In this document: positions 42,689 to 51,498 of the stretch, piece after piece
Position numbering within the stretch: the first letter of the stretch is position 1
Layout: each line of letters opens with the position of its first letter
DNA from: Bradyrhizobium sp. CCBAU 51765
GTDB lineage: Bacteria; Pseudomonadota; Alphaproteobacteria; Rhizobiales; Xanthobacteraceae
Direction of reading: 5' to 3'
Assembly: GCF_015291725.1 (NCBI RefSeq)
Contig: NZ_CP030038.1
Coordinates: 7,801,001-7,865,000, forward strand
Length of the DNA stretch: 64,000 bases
Position numbers and translations under genes: made by a program
Notes under the pieces: generated by a model
Seen by the model: only the letters and a program-made list of their open reading frames with translations
Told to the model about the DNA's origin: nothing
Databases searched by the model: none

Positions 42689-43298
42689 CGCAAAAAGGGT
42701 TAAAATTTAAGTAAGTATCAATTGCCTAAGCTTGCTTAGCATTACCAAGTCCTTAGCGAAACCATCTATTGCTTGTGTGATTTCGCGTCACTTGGCCATA
42801 AGAGCCCCCGCAGGCCGGCGCCTTCCCAGAGAAGCTGAAGTAACACTCCAAGCATTCTGAAGTCGAATTGAGCTCAGATGCACGCATTCCCCATCATCCC
42901 AAGTCGTTCATTGTAAAATTGGTCGAAGAGATACTTGCGTCATCTTCATTGCATGATGCCCGGTAAGATCCTGCGCCAGATATGGAACTAGATCTGTGAC
43001 CTAGCTAACAGAACCCGTGAAATAGCGCACTGTTAGCCATAGGACGCAGAATCAGCCACCTCGCAACGCCTGCCTGCAACGGGATCCATATCACGGCAGC
43101 GCCTTTCCTAGCCTTGGGATCGTAAAATTTTAGGCAATTTGGGCAGGCCTGCTTCAGCCTGTCCCACGGTTTTAGGACCCCTGCCGGGCGCGTTAAGCAG
43201 AACAGAACGGCCCGCCTCGCACTATCTCCAGGAAAGCAACACAGCCCGGCACGTCGAGATCGAGGGGGATCTCGCGAAGCCCGGGAAGGGGATGTCAG
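42689..43298. other. Long AT-richer intergenic promoter region
   Basis: 610 bases with no convincing gene between the divergent adhesin and BTLCP protease genes. It is noticeably richer in A/T than its surroundings in its left 300 bases, as expected for regulated promoters. It contains the palindrome at 42726-42739 and repeated TTAGC elements. No ORF with a ribosome site and family-like sequence is visible. Confidence 0.7.
42726..42739. promoter_or_regulatory. Inverted repeat in the adhesin promoter
   Basis: CTAAGC-TT-GCTTAG, perfect 6-bp arms with a 2-base spacer, about 40-50 bases upstream of the adhesin start. A further TTAGC copy follows at about 42752. Candidate operator or promoter element. 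Confidence 0.35.
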
Positions 43299-44030
43299 AT
43301 GGAGACCGCTGCTCGCTCGCGCGCTTGGCGCGCAATCCTGATCTTGTGCGGATTGATCCTGCTCGGATCGGCCGCCGAGCTTCGCGCCGGCACGCTGCTG
43401 TCGCCCGGCGCCGGCGTCCTCGTCCGCAAATCCGCCGAGCCGTTCGGAGTGTTCGCCTTCGCCATCTCGTCGGGCGGCCTGCAGCAGAAATGGTCCGCGC
43501 TGAAGGACCGGCTCGACGACGACATGGTGCAGCTCGCACTGTGCGACGGCGACCGGGACAATTGCGTCTCGCCCGCGGCCCTGAAGCTGCTCGCCATCGT
43601 CGACCAGGCCCGCGCCCGCGATGGCCGTGCGCGCCTCGGCGAGACCAACCGCGCCATCAATCTCGCCATCCACGCCGCCAACGACGGCACCGACGACGTC
43701 TGGAGCTCGCCGCTCGCGACCTTCGCGCGCGGCGCCGGCGATTGCGAAGACTATGCCATTGCCAAGCTCGCAGCGCTGCGGCTGGCGGGCATCCCTCCCG
43801 AAGACCTCCGCATCCTCGTGGTGCGCGACATCCGCGCCGGCGAGGAGCACGCGATTGCTGCTACACGGCTCGACGGCCACTGGCTGATGCTCGACAATCG
43901 CCGCATGGCGATGGTCGAGGACGACGCTGCGCGGAGCTATCAACCGCTGTTCGTGCTCTATCAGTCGGCCGTGATGAAGTATGTCGACGAGCCGGTGCGA
44001 GTCTCGATCGCGGCCACCGAGGCGCGTTGA
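43299..44030 (+). CDS. BTLCP transglutaminase-like cysteine protease (LapG-like)
   Basis: Protein of 243 residues with a signal peptide (hydrophobic LILCGLILLGSAAEL, 15-27). Catalytic triad visible: Cys149 in AGDCEDYAIAK, His184 in GEEHAIAA, Asp199 in WLMLDNR. This is the bacterial transglutaminase-like cysteine proteinase family (DUF920), to which LapG belongs. LapG cuts the N-terminus of LapA-type adhesins at a double-Ala site in the periplasm. It is divergent from the large adhesin, so a similar relation is plausible. No LapD-type partner is seen. The ATG start has AGGGGATGTCAG upstream. Confidence 0.88.
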   Translation: METAARSRAWRAILILCGLILLGSAAELRAGTLLSPGAGVLVRKSAEPFGVFAFAISSGGLQQKWSALKDRLDDDMVQLALCDGDRDNCVSPAALKLLAIVDQARARDGRARLGETNRAINLAIHAANDGTDDVWSSPLATFARGAGDCEDYAIAKLAALRLAGIPPEDLRILVVRDIRAGEEHAIAATRLDGHWLMLDNRRMAMVEDDAARSYQPLFVLYQSAVMKYVDEPVRVSIAATEAR

Positions 44031-44124
44031 TCCTTCCTGCAGGTCGGATTCACCCCCACCACAAAGCCATTTCGCCGCGCGATCCCAGACGCTAGCATGT
44101 TGCTTTCCATGCGGGGCGACCGGA

Positions 44125-45240
44125 ATGCGATTCATCGTGCTGTCTGTGCTTGCGCTGCTGGCATTGCCGTCGGCGCCCGCCTCCGCGCAATCCGAACGCC
44201 CGATCGCCGACAGGCTGCCGCTGTATGCCAAGAACAACTGCCAGCAGATTCGCGATCCCGGCAACCAATTATTCTGCGGTGACGCCGAGCTGGCCGCTGC
44301 CGCCGAGAAGCTGAGCACGGCGATCGAGGCGCGGCTCGCCCGCCTGCCCGATCGCCTGCCTGCAATCGAGGAGAATGCGATCTGGATCCGTCAGCGCAAT
44401 CTCGGCTGCGGCATCGTCGGCCAGGCAGCAATCCGCTCCGACGATTTCGACCGGGTGAAGGCGTGCCTGCTCAAGGTGACCGAGGAGCGCGCCGCGATCG
44501 TGCGCGATCCTGATTTCGACTGCCTCGCGGCCAGCACCGCAGCGGGCGCGCTGATCTGCGCGGACCCGTCGCTGGCGCTCGCCGAAACCGAGCTCAACGG
44601 CCAGGCGCTCGGCCTGATCGGCAAGCTGGACCCGACCGCGGCCCGCTTTGCCTTCGCCGAATATGGAAGGTGGACGCGAGAACGCGACCGCAGATGCAAT
44701 CTGGTCGGCAAGGAGAACGTGCCGCTGCAAGAGCTCGAATCCGCGGAGGACTGTCTCGCCGACCATCTGAAGCGTAAGACCGATGAAATCCGCGCGGCGA
44801 AGGGTGACCCCAGGAAGGTGTTCGGCCGGCAGGTCGCGGCCCGCTCACCCGACACCGACGCGGTCGATTTCTGCGCCGCGCGCATCCATGCGGCCAATTC
44901 CTGCGGCAACTTCCTGCGCATCAATCGCGTCAACGCCATCGACAGCCAGGTGACCGAGCAGGAGGCGCAGGTCACCGGTGAAATCGAGATGGCCGTGCTG
45001 GCGCCCTTCACCATGTGCAGCAAGGTCGCCTCCGTCTGCACCGGCACCTGCTGGGACGCGAGGACGGGGCGTCCGCAGCCGGGAGCCGGCAACAAGGAGC
45101 GCTCCGGAGAAGCCTTCAATGTCACGCGCCGGCTGAGGATCCAGCGAACCTTTGCCTTCGTCAAAGCCGCCGACGGCTGGCGCTGCCGGGAAGACGAGTT
45201 GGCTCCGGTGCATTCGGGCACCGCCGGCGGGGGATCGTAG
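44125..45240 (+). CDS. Secreted two-module LprI-like (DUF1311) protein
   Basis: Protein of 371 residues; signal peptide MRFIVLSVLALLALPSAPASA. Two Cys-rich modules follow, each with a C...C-x-x-(A/P)-x-L-x-x-A-E pattern and a later W-x-R-x-R-x-x-C, as in LprI/DUF1311 lysozyme-inhibitor-like domains (about 39-125 and 135-235). A C-terminal part with more cysteines (CAARIHAANSCGNF, CSKVASVCTGTCW) is not recognised. Start: ATG at 44125 fits the signal peptide; the frame is open upstream only by overlap with the BTLCP gene. Follows that gene by 94 bases. Confidence 0.7.
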   Translation: MRFIVLSVLALLALPSAPASAQSERPIADRLPLYAKNNCQQIRDPGNQLFCGDAELAAAAEKLSTAIEARLARLPDRLPAIEENAIWIRQRNLGCGIVGQAAIRSDDFDRVKACLLKVTEERAAIVRDPDFDCLAASTAAGALICADPSLALAETELNGQALGLIGKLDPTAARFAFAEYGRWTRERDRRCNLVGKENVPLQELESAEDCLADHLKRKTDEIRAAKGDPRKVFGRQVAARSPDTDAVDFCAARIHAANSCGNFLRINRVNAIDSQVTEQEAQVTGEIEMAVLAPFTMCSKVASVCTGTCWDARTGRPQPGAGNKERSGEAFNVTRRLRIQRTFAFVKAADGWRCREDELAPVHSGTAGGGS

Positions 45241-45312
45241 GGCTCTTATTCTCCCCTGGAGGGCAGGGCTATCGCATGCGGATTTCACGAGGACTGTCTG
45301 CGGGCTTGCTCC

Positions 45313-45338
45313 GCCTCTCCCGCAAGCGAGAGCTTTGC
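45313..45338. repeat. Left terminal inverted repeat of the IS
   Basis: Perfect reverse complement of 46510-46535 over 26 bases; contains the palindrome-like CTCTCCCGCAAGCGAGAG. Confidence 0.85.
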
Positions 45339-45384
45339 ATATTCGCGAATCTGCGATTCCCTAGACCGCTGAGGGAGGACGGGA

Positions 45385-46398
45385 ATGGCCTATCGACAGG
45401 TTGGACAACCGAGCTTTGCGGACGCGCTGGTGTCGCGACGGGGAAAAGGCAATCCGGTGCTGAGACGGATTGGGGACTTGGTCGATTGGGCAGCGGTAGG
45501 GGGCGTGCTAGGCGGTCTGCCGGAACCGGAGCGTGGGGCGCCGGCCTATCCGCGGCTGGTGATGTTCAAGGCGCTGTTGCTGCAGCAATGGTACGGGCTG
45601 TCCGATCCGGAGCTTGAAGAGGCGCTTGATGACCGCGCCTCATTCCGCGATTTCTGCGGCTTTGTGCTCGGCGATGAGACACCCGATCACGCCACGATCT
45701 GGCGCTTCCGCGACAGTTTGCAGCGGGCCGGCCTGGACGAGAGGCTGTTCGGTGAGATCCTGCGCCAGATCGATGCGCATGGGCTGGTGGTGCGGCGGGG
45801 TACACTAATCGACGCGAGCCTGATCCCGGCGGCGGTGAAGCCGCCGAAGCCACCAGAGGAGCCGCAGCCCCCCGGCCCGGACGGTCGGGCGCCGAGCAAA
45901 CTGGTCAACAGCAAGCGCGATCCGGATGCGCGATGGACCAAGAAGGGCGGCAAACGATACTTCGGCTACAAGGCCCATGTTGGCATCGACCAGGGCTCGG
46001 CAATCATCCGCCGCAGCAAGCTGACCGATGCTGCGGTCAACGATACGGTGCCCGCCGACGAGTTGGTCTGTGGTGATGAGAAGGCGGTCTATGCCGACCA
46101 GGCCTATGACAAGCACGAGCGCCGTAGCGGCCTGCGCGCGCGAGGCATCAAGCCGCGGCTGATGTTCCGGCCCAACAAGCATCATCCGCTGACCGCGCGG
46201 CAGAAGCGCTTCAACGGTGCCGTGGGAAAGCGCCGCGCACCGGTCGAGCAGGTCTTCGCGCGCCTCAAGGGCAGCTACCGCTGGGCGCGCGCCCGCTATC
46301 TGGGCTGGGCGCGCAACCAGACGCATCTGCGCCTGATCTGCCTGGCAATGAATCTCAAACGATGGGTGGCGTTGTCTCCTGCGGGAGTTGCCGCATGA
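45385..46398 (+). CDS. IS5-family transposase
   Basis: Protein of 337 residues. N-terminal DUF772 helix-turn-helix part (PRLVMFKALLLQQWYGLSDPELEEAL), then the DDE catalytic domain: Asp143 in LIDASLIP, Asp238 in VYADQAY, Glu288 in PVEQVFARLKG. ATG with GGGAGGA seven bases upstream. No frameshift, unlike the IS427-type relatives. A Pro-rich linker (KPPKPPEEPQPPGPDG) is inserted between the first Asp and the GYKAHV block. It cuts and joins the terminal inverted repeats at 45313 and 46510. Confidence 0.93.
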   Translation: MAYRQVGQPSFADALVSRRGKGNPVLRRIGDLVDWAAVGGVLGGLPEPERGAPAYPRLVMFKALLLQQWYGLSDPELEEALDDRASFRDFCGFVLGDETPDHATIWRFRDSLQRAGLDERLFGEILRQIDAHGLVVRRGTLIDASLIPAAVKPPKPPEEPQPPGPDGRAPSKLVNSKRDPDARWTKKGGKRYFGYKAHVGIDQGSAIIRRSKLTDAAVNDTVPADELVCGDEKAVYADQAYDKHERRSGLRARGIKPRLMFRPNKHHPLTARQKRFNGAVGKRRAPVEQVFARLKGSYRWARARYLGWARNQTHLRLICLAMNLKRWVALSPAGVAA

Positions 46399-46509
46399 CC
46401 GCCCAACCCAATCAGTCGACCACGAAAGCGCAAACCTTCGATGCCGCCGACGTCCAACGCTACGCAAAAAACGCCCAACAGCGGCAATCACTCCCCCGCG
46501 TCCAATTAA

Positions 46510-46535
46510 GCAAAGCTCTCGCTTGCGGGAGAGGC
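46510..46535. repeat. Right terminal inverted repeat of the IS
   Basis: Perfect reverse complement of 45313-45338. Continues outward into a REP-like sequence. Confidence 0.85.
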
Positions 46536-46736
46536 CGACGCGCTCGCAGAGCGCGGCGGGTGAGGGCTCTCGCCACGCAGGGACATTCTCCTCAATCCTC
46601 AACAATCCCGACGCGGATATACCCCCACCCCAGCCCTCCCCCGCAAGCGGGAGAGGGGGCCCAGCGCCGATGCCGCCGCATCGTGCACACCATATACGAT
46701 CGCCCTCCCCCTCCAGGGGAGGGTGAAAGAGAAGCA
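46536..46736. repeat. REP-like block right of the IS
   Basis: No gene. CCTCCCCCGCAAGCGGGAGAGG (two 10-base arms around AA) at about 46636-46657, GCCCTCCCCCTCCAGGGGAGGG at about 46702-46723, and the REP tail next to the IS. Same families as 4690, 30322 and 32370. Confidence 0.7.
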
Positions 46737-47936
46737 TCAAAACATCAGATTGTCCTTCACCAGCACCCAGCGGCCGCCCTTGACCTGCTGCACCTGGGTG
46801 ATGGTGTTGGCGAGGTGGTCGGTCTTGGAGAACTTGGTCGGCGGCGAGTTGAAGATGTCGAGGAATTTCTCGCCCGATTCGAGCGCATCGAGCATCTTCT
46901 GCCCGGTGAGATCCTTGCCGGCCTTGTTGGCGTAGAACGCAAACGTCATCACCGCGTTGTAGCCGATGATGGCCTGAGTGTTGGCGTCGGTGCCGAACAT
47001 CTTCTTGTAGTTGACCAGCCAGTCCTTAACCTTGCCCTTGGCGGTGTCCTCGTACGGGATCTCGAAGCCGCTTGCAGCATAGAGTCCCTCGACGGCCTCC
47101 TTGCCGAGCATCGGCACTTCCATCACGTTGACGGGTGTCGCGCCGAGGAAGGTGACGTCCCAGCCGAGCTTCTTGGCCTCGGTCATCGCGCCGATGGGCT
47201 CACGCAGGACCGCACCGAGCACGACAAGGTCGCAGCCGTCGGACTTCATCTTGGCGATCTGCGCGCTGAAATCGGAGGCGCCGCGCTTGTAGCTCGTGAT
47301 CGAGGCGGGCTGCACCTTCATGACGGTGAGCTGCTGGTTGAAGCCGTCGAGCACGTTCTTTCCGTACTCGTCGTCCTGATGCATGATGCAGGGCTTCTTG
47401 AAGTTCTTCCACTCCATCATGTATTTCAACGCCGCCCGCGTGCTCTCGACGTAGGGAAGCAGATTGTTGAACTTCAATCGTTCCTGCGGCTTGGCTGGAT
47501 CGAACTTGAAGGTGAACTCGGCCGCCGTCAGTGGGAAGAGCTGCATGACGCCGGCGTCGAGCAGGATATCCTGCGCGGCGAGTACGGTGGGCGATCCCAT
47601 CGGCCCCACCATCGCGAAGATCTTGTCCCGCTCGATCAGCTTCTGCGAGGCCAGCACGGCCTTCTTCGGATCGTAGCCGCTGTCCTCGACCACGAGGCGG
47701 ATCTTCCGGCCGTGGATGCCGCCGGCGGCGTTGACCTCCTCGACGGCCATCTTCATGCCGTTGGAGACCGGCACGCCCCAGCCCTTGATCGGACCGGACA
47801 GGTCCTGATGGGTGCCGATGACGATCTCGGTTGCCGAGATGCCTTCATTGGTGACCTTGGTTTGCGCGACGGCCGGCAGACAACCGAGCGCGATAGCGCC
47901 CATAGCAAGGCCGAACGCGTGGAACGACTTCGACAT
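46737..47936 (-). CDS. Branched-chain-type ABC substrate-binding protein
   Basis: Protein of 399 residues with a signal peptide (SKSFHAFGLAMGAIALGC, cleavage after AVAQ). Receptor-family fold: EIVIGTHQDLSGPIKGWG, AGGIHGRKIRLVVEDSGYDP, SYKRGASDFSAQIAKMKSDG. It binds an amino acid or, given the CoA ligase next door, an aromatic or other carboxylate in the periplasm for the LivHMGF-type importer. It is the distal gene of the operon, 77 bases after the ligase. AGGAGA lies upstream of the ATG. Confidence 0.92.
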   Translation of the reverse strand: MSKSFHAFGLAMGAIALGCLPAVAQTKVTNEGISATEIVIGTHQDLSGPIKGWGVPVSNGMKMAVEEVNAAGGIHGRKIRLVVEDSGYDPKKAVLASQKLIERDKIFAMVGPMGSPTVLAAQDILLDAGVMQLFPLTAAEFTFKFDPAKPQERLKFNNLLPYVESTRAALKYMMEWKNFKKPCIMHQDDEYGKNVLDGFNQQLTVMKVQPASITSYKRGASDFSAQIAKMKSDGCDLVVLGAVLREPIGAMTEAKKLGWDVTFLGATPVNVMEVPMLGKEAVEGLYAASGFEIPYEDTAKGKVKDWLVNYKKMFGTDANTQAIIGYNAVMTFAFYANKAGKDLTGQKMLDALESGEKFLDIFNSPPTKFSKTDHLANTITQVQQVKGGRWVLVKDNLMF

Positions 47937-48013
47937 TGACGTCTCCTCTCCTTTGGGCCCGTATTGTACGAAGGGCGGGGCCATCGCTCCCTCGCTTTTT
48001 CGAAAGGTATGAT

Positions 48014-49852
48014 TCACGCCACCGCGCGCTCGCGATACATCGCTTCGATTTCGGCGGCGTAGCGCTTGTTCACGAAGCCGCGCTTCAGCTTCATGGTCGG
48101 CGTCAGCTCCTCGTCCTCCGGGGTGAGCTGGCGTTCGATCAGGTAGAACCTCTTGATGGTCTCGACGCGGGCAAAATTGCCGTTGACCTGCTCGATCTCG
48201 CGCTCGATCAGGTCCTGGATCTCCCTCGCCCGGCACAGGCTTGCGTAATTGGTGAAGGGGATGTCGTGATCCTGGGCGAACTTCTCGACGTTCTCCTGGT
48301 CGATCATCACGAGGCAGGTGAGATACGGCCGTTTGTCGCCGATCACCACGGCGTCGGAAATGTAGGGCGAGAACTTGAGCTGGTTCTCGATCTCGGACGG
48401 CGTGATGTTCTTGCCGCCGGAGGTGATGATGATGTCCTTCATCCGGTCGGTGATGCGGACGAAGCCTTCATTGTCGATGGTGCCGACGTCGCCGGTGTGC
48501 AGCCAGCCGCGCGGATCGATGGTCTCGGCCGTCTTCTCCGGCTGGTTCAGATAGCCCATGAACAGGAAGTCGCCCTTGATCAGGATTTCGCCGTCGGGCG
48601 ACAGCGCGACCTCGCCCCAGGGCACCGCGGTGCCGACCGAGCCGAGCTTGATCCTGTCCGCCGGCATCATGGTGGCGACCCCGCAATTCTCGGTCTGGCC
48701 GTAGACCTCGTGCATGTCGATGCCGAGCGCCAGATACCAGCGGATCAGTTCCGGTGCGATCGGCGCCGCGCCGGTGAACGCGATGCGGCAGCGATCGAGC
48801 CCGATCATGCGGCGAATGTTGCGGAACGCGACCAGGTAGGCGACGCGGTTGGCGATCCGCAGCGACAGCGGCGGCGCCCTGCCCTCGAGTCGGCACTCGA
48901 CCATGCGGTAGCCGATGCCGATCGCGCGCCGATAGACCCATTGCTGCAGCGGCGTCGCATCCTTCAGCGCGATGGTGATGGCGGAATAGAACTTTTCCCA
49001 GATGCGCGGCACCGCGAGAAAGACGGTCGGCTGCACCTCGCGCAGATTGTCCGGCACGGTTTCCGGGCTCTCGGCGAAATTCATCACCGAGCCGAGCGCG
49101 ACCGAGATGTAGTAGCCGCCGATGCGCTCGGCGACATGGCAGAGCGGCAGGAAGATCAGCCGGTCTTCGTCCTCTCGCGCCGGGATGAAGTCGTTGGCAT
49201 GGCGCATCTGGTGCGTGACGCTGCGGTTGGCGTGCATCGCGCCCTTGGGCGGACCGGTCGTGCCGGACGTATAGACGAGGATCGCGAGATCGCCGGCGCT
49301 GCGGCTGTCGATCATCTCCTGCCACAGCGCTTCGCGGCCGACCATGTGGTTGCGGCCGAGCGCACGAAGCTCGTCGAGCGATAGCACCATGTCGTCGCAG
49401 AAGCCGCTGAGGCCCTCCATGTCGAACACGATGATCTTCTGCAGGGACGGACAGCGTGCGCGGCAGGTGAGAATCTTGTCGAGCTGCTCCTCATCCTCGG
49501 CGAAGATCACCCTGGTGCGGGAATCGTTGACGAGATACTCGACCTGGGACGCCGAATCGGTCGGATAGATTCCGGAAGAGACGCCGCCGGCGCACAGGAT
49601 ACCCATGTCGGCATGGACCCATTCCGGGACGGCGTTGGCGACGATGGAGGCGACGTCGCCGGGCATGAAGCCGATCGCGCGAAGCGCGTAGGCGATCTCC
49701 TTCGAGATCTCCAGCCATTCGCGCCAGCTCGTCGGCTGCCAGATGCCGAACTTCTTCTCGCGGATCGCCGGCCTGTCGCCCCGCGTCTCGGCGGCGCGCA
49801 GGAAGCTCTTCGCGATCGTATCAGCGACCGTCAGCACCGCCGGTCGGGCCAT
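48014..49852 (-). CDS. AMP-dependent acyl-CoA synthetase (long-chain type)
   Basis: Protein of 612 residues. ATP loop VYTSGTTGPPKGAMH, A5 motif YGQTENCG, A7 WLHTGDVGTID and A8 RITDRMKDIIITSGGKNITP. Length and the insert before A5 fit the long-chain (FadD15-like) ligases. It activates a carboxylic acid to its CoA thioester through an acyl-AMP. It sits between the ATPase and binding-protein genes of the ABC importer, implying that the imported acid is activated at once. Start MARPAVLT. Confidence 0.92.
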   Translation of the reverse strand: MARPAVLTVADTIAKSFLRAAETRGDRPAIREKKFGIWQPTSWREWLEISKEIAYALRAIGFMPGDVASIVANAVPEWVHADMGILCAGGVSSGIYPTDSASQVEYLVNDSRTRVIFAEDEEQLDKILTCRARCPSLQKIIVFDMEGLSGFCDDMVLSLDELRALGRNHMVGREALWQEMIDSRSAGDLAILVYTSGTTGPPKGAMHANRSVTHQMRHANDFIPAREDEDRLIFLPLCHVAERIGGYYISVALGSVMNFAESPETVPDNLREVQPTVFLAVPRIWEKFYSAITIALKDATPLQQWVYRRAIGIGYRMVECRLEGRAPPLSLRIANRVAYLVAFRNIRRMIGLDRCRIAFTGAAPIAPELIRWYLALGIDMHEVYGQTENCGVATMMPADRIKLGSVGTAVPWGEVALSPDGEILIKGDFLFMGYLNQPEKTAETIDPRGWLHTGDVGTIDNEGFVRITDRMKDIIITSGGKNITPSEIENQLKFSPYISDAVVIGDKRPYLTCLVMIDQENVEKFAQDHDIPFTNYASLCRAREIQDLIEREIEQVNGNFARVETIKRFYLIERQLTPEDEELTPTMKLKRGFVNKRYAAEIEAMYRERAVA

Positions 49853-49947
49853 GCGCCTCTCCTCCCTCCTTGTCGCCTGCCTCCGCTGCCTGCCTTGCCG
49901 GCGGTCTATGTTGCGGATGGCAAGCTCATCTTACTGCCAGCTCTTCC

Positions 49948-50736
49948 TCACCGCCACGTCTTCTTCTTTTTCCAGCGCCGCTCGCCTCGCGCGCCCGCTT
50001 CCTTGGCGCCAAGGTAGAACTCCTGAATGTCCTGGGAATGCATCAAGCGGTCGCAGCTGTCGTTCATCACGATACGGCCGATCTCCAGCACATAGCCGTA
50101 ATGTGCCGTCTCCAGCGCCACCTTGGCGTTCTGCTCGACCAGGAGGATCGACATGCCCTGCTCCTCGTTAACCCTGCGGATGATGGTGAAGATCTCTTTC
50201 ACCAGCAGCGGCGACAGACCGAGCGAGGGCTCGTCGAGCAGCAGCAGCGTCGGCCGGTTCATCAGGGCGCGCCCGATCGCGAGCATCTGCTGCTCGCCTC
50301 CGGAGAGCTGTCCGGCCGGCTGGTTGATGCGCTCCTTCAGCCGCGGGAAATAGCCGTAGACACGCTCCAGATCCTCCGCAACGCCGTCCCGGTCCTTGCG
50401 CGGATAGGCGCCCATCATCAGATTCTCGCGCACGGAGAGGAACGGGAACACCTCGCGCCCCTCCGGCACGTGGCTGAGGCCGAGCCGCACGATCCGGTCG
50501 GCCTCCATGCGCTGGATCGGCCTGCCCAGAAATTCGATCGCGCCCTTCTGCGGATCGAGGATGCCCGAGATCGTTTTCAGCACCGTGGTCTTGCCGGCCC
50601 CGTTCGCCCCGAGCAGCGTGACGATTCGGCCGCGCGGCACTTCCAGCGAGATGCCCCGGATCGCCATGATCGGCCCGTAATAGCTCTCGACGTTGGAGAG
50701 CTTCAGGATGGTGTCCGGGGTCGTGGCGGCATCCAT
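49948..50736 (-). CDS. livF: Branched-chain-type ABC ATP-binding protein LivF-like
   Basis: Protein of 262 residues: Walker A LLGANGAGKTT, signature LSGGEQQMLAIGRALM, Walker B LLLLDEPSLGLSP. PEGREVFPFLSVRENLMMGAY and VEQNAKVALETAHYGYVLE are typical of LivF. C-terminus ends in a basic RRWKKKK tail. Three bases separate its start from the LivG-like stop. Symbol by similarity; substrate not known. Confidence 0.88.
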   Translation of the reverse strand: MDAATTPDTILKLSNVESYYGPIMAIRGISLEVPRGRIVTLLGANGAGKTTVLKTISGILDPQKGAIEFLGRPIQRMEADRIVRLGLSHVPEGREVFPFLSVRENLMMGAYPRKDRDGVAEDLERVYGYFPRLKERINQPAGQLSGGEQQMLAIGRALMNRPTLLLLDEPSLGLSPLLVKEIFTIIRRVNEEQGMSILLVEQNAKVALETAHYGYVLEIGRIVMNDSCDRLMHSQDIQEFYLGAKEAGARGERRWKKKKTWR

Positions 50737-50739
50737 CGG

Positions 50740-51498
50740 TCAGGCTCCCAGATACGCGGCGACGACGTCGGGGTGTTGCTGTACCTCGGCGGGCGAGCCC
50801 ATCGCCAGCACCCGGCCGTAGTTCAGCGCGATGACCCGATCGGAGACGCGATTGACCAGCGACATGTCGTGTTCGACCATCAGCACGGTGACGCCGAGCT
50901 CGTTCTTCAGGTCGCGGATCCAGAACGACATGTCGCCGGTCTCCTCGACATTGAGGCCGGACGACGGTTCGTCGAGCAGGATCAGCTTTGGCTCCGAGCA
51001 CAGGGCGCGCGCCAGCTCGATGACCTTGCGCACGCCGTAAGGCAGCCCCGAGATCAGCTTGTCGCGATAGGGTTCGAGATCGAGGAGTTCGATGACCTGC
51101 TCGACCCGGCGGCGATGCACCTTCTCGTTGGCCCGCACGCTCGGCAGGAACAAGAGCTCCTGCCAGAGCTGCGTGGTCGAGTGCCGGTGGCGGCCGACCA
51201 GGAGATTCGACAACACGGTCGCATTCTCGAACAGCTCGATGTTCTGGAAGGTGCGGGCGATGCCGAGCCTGGCGATGTCGTAGGGCGGCTGCTCCGTAAT
51301 GTCCTGGTCCTCGAAGAAGATGCGGCCCGAGGTCGGCCGGTAGATCCGCGAGATCAGGTTGAAGATCGAGCTCTTGCCGGCGCCATTCGGGCCGATGATC
51401 GAGAGAATCTCGCCCTTCTCGACCGCGAACGAGACCGCGTCGACGGCCTTGAGGCCGCCGAAATGCAGCGACAGGTTCTCGGCACGGAAATAGCTCAT
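50740..51498 (-). CDS. livG: Branched-chain-type ABC ATP-binding protein LivG-like
   Basis: Protein of 252 residues: Walker A IIGPNGAGKSS, signature LPYGVRKVIELARAL, Walker B LILLDEPSSGLN. FNLISRIYRPTSGRIFFEDQDI and ARTFQNIELFENATVLSNLL are LivG-type. Its ATG overlaps the permease stop by four bases (ATGA). Partner of LivF. Confidence 0.88.
   Translation of the reverse strand: MSYFRAENLSLHFGGLKAVDAVSFAVEKGEILSIIGPNGAGKSSIFNLISRIYRPTSGRIFFEDQDITEQPPYDIARLGIARTFQNIELFENATVLSNLLVGRHRHSTTQLWQELLFLPSVRANEKVHRRRVEQVIELLDLEPYRDKLISGLPYGVRKVIELARALCSEPKLILLDEPSSGLNVEETGDMSFWIRDLKNELGVTVLMVEHDMSLVNRVSDRVIALNYGRVLAMGSPAEVQQHPDVVAAYLGA

Larger units (their letters stand above)
45313..46535 (+). mobile_element. 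IS5-family insertion sequence, intact
   Basis: About 1.22 kb, bounded by 26-base perfect inverted repeats (45313-45338 and 46510-46535) whose outer part itself resembles the window's REP-type hairpins (CCTCTCCCGCAAGC). One uninterrupted transposase gene inside. No clear target duplication is seen. The right end runs directly into a REP-like tail (CCGACGCGCTCGC...GGCGGGTGAGGG). The single intact reading frame suggests a recent or still active element. Confidence 0.85.

Noticed and set aside
36094..44030. A full LapA/LapD/LapG system
   Set aside because: No GGDEF-EAL LapD homolog is present. The cyclase has a class III cyclase domain, so only an adhesin/LapG-like pair is claimed.
45313..46535. 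The IS interrupting a gene
   Set aside because: The flanking genes (LprI-like, binding protein) are both complete, and the element lies in repeat-rich intergenic DNA.
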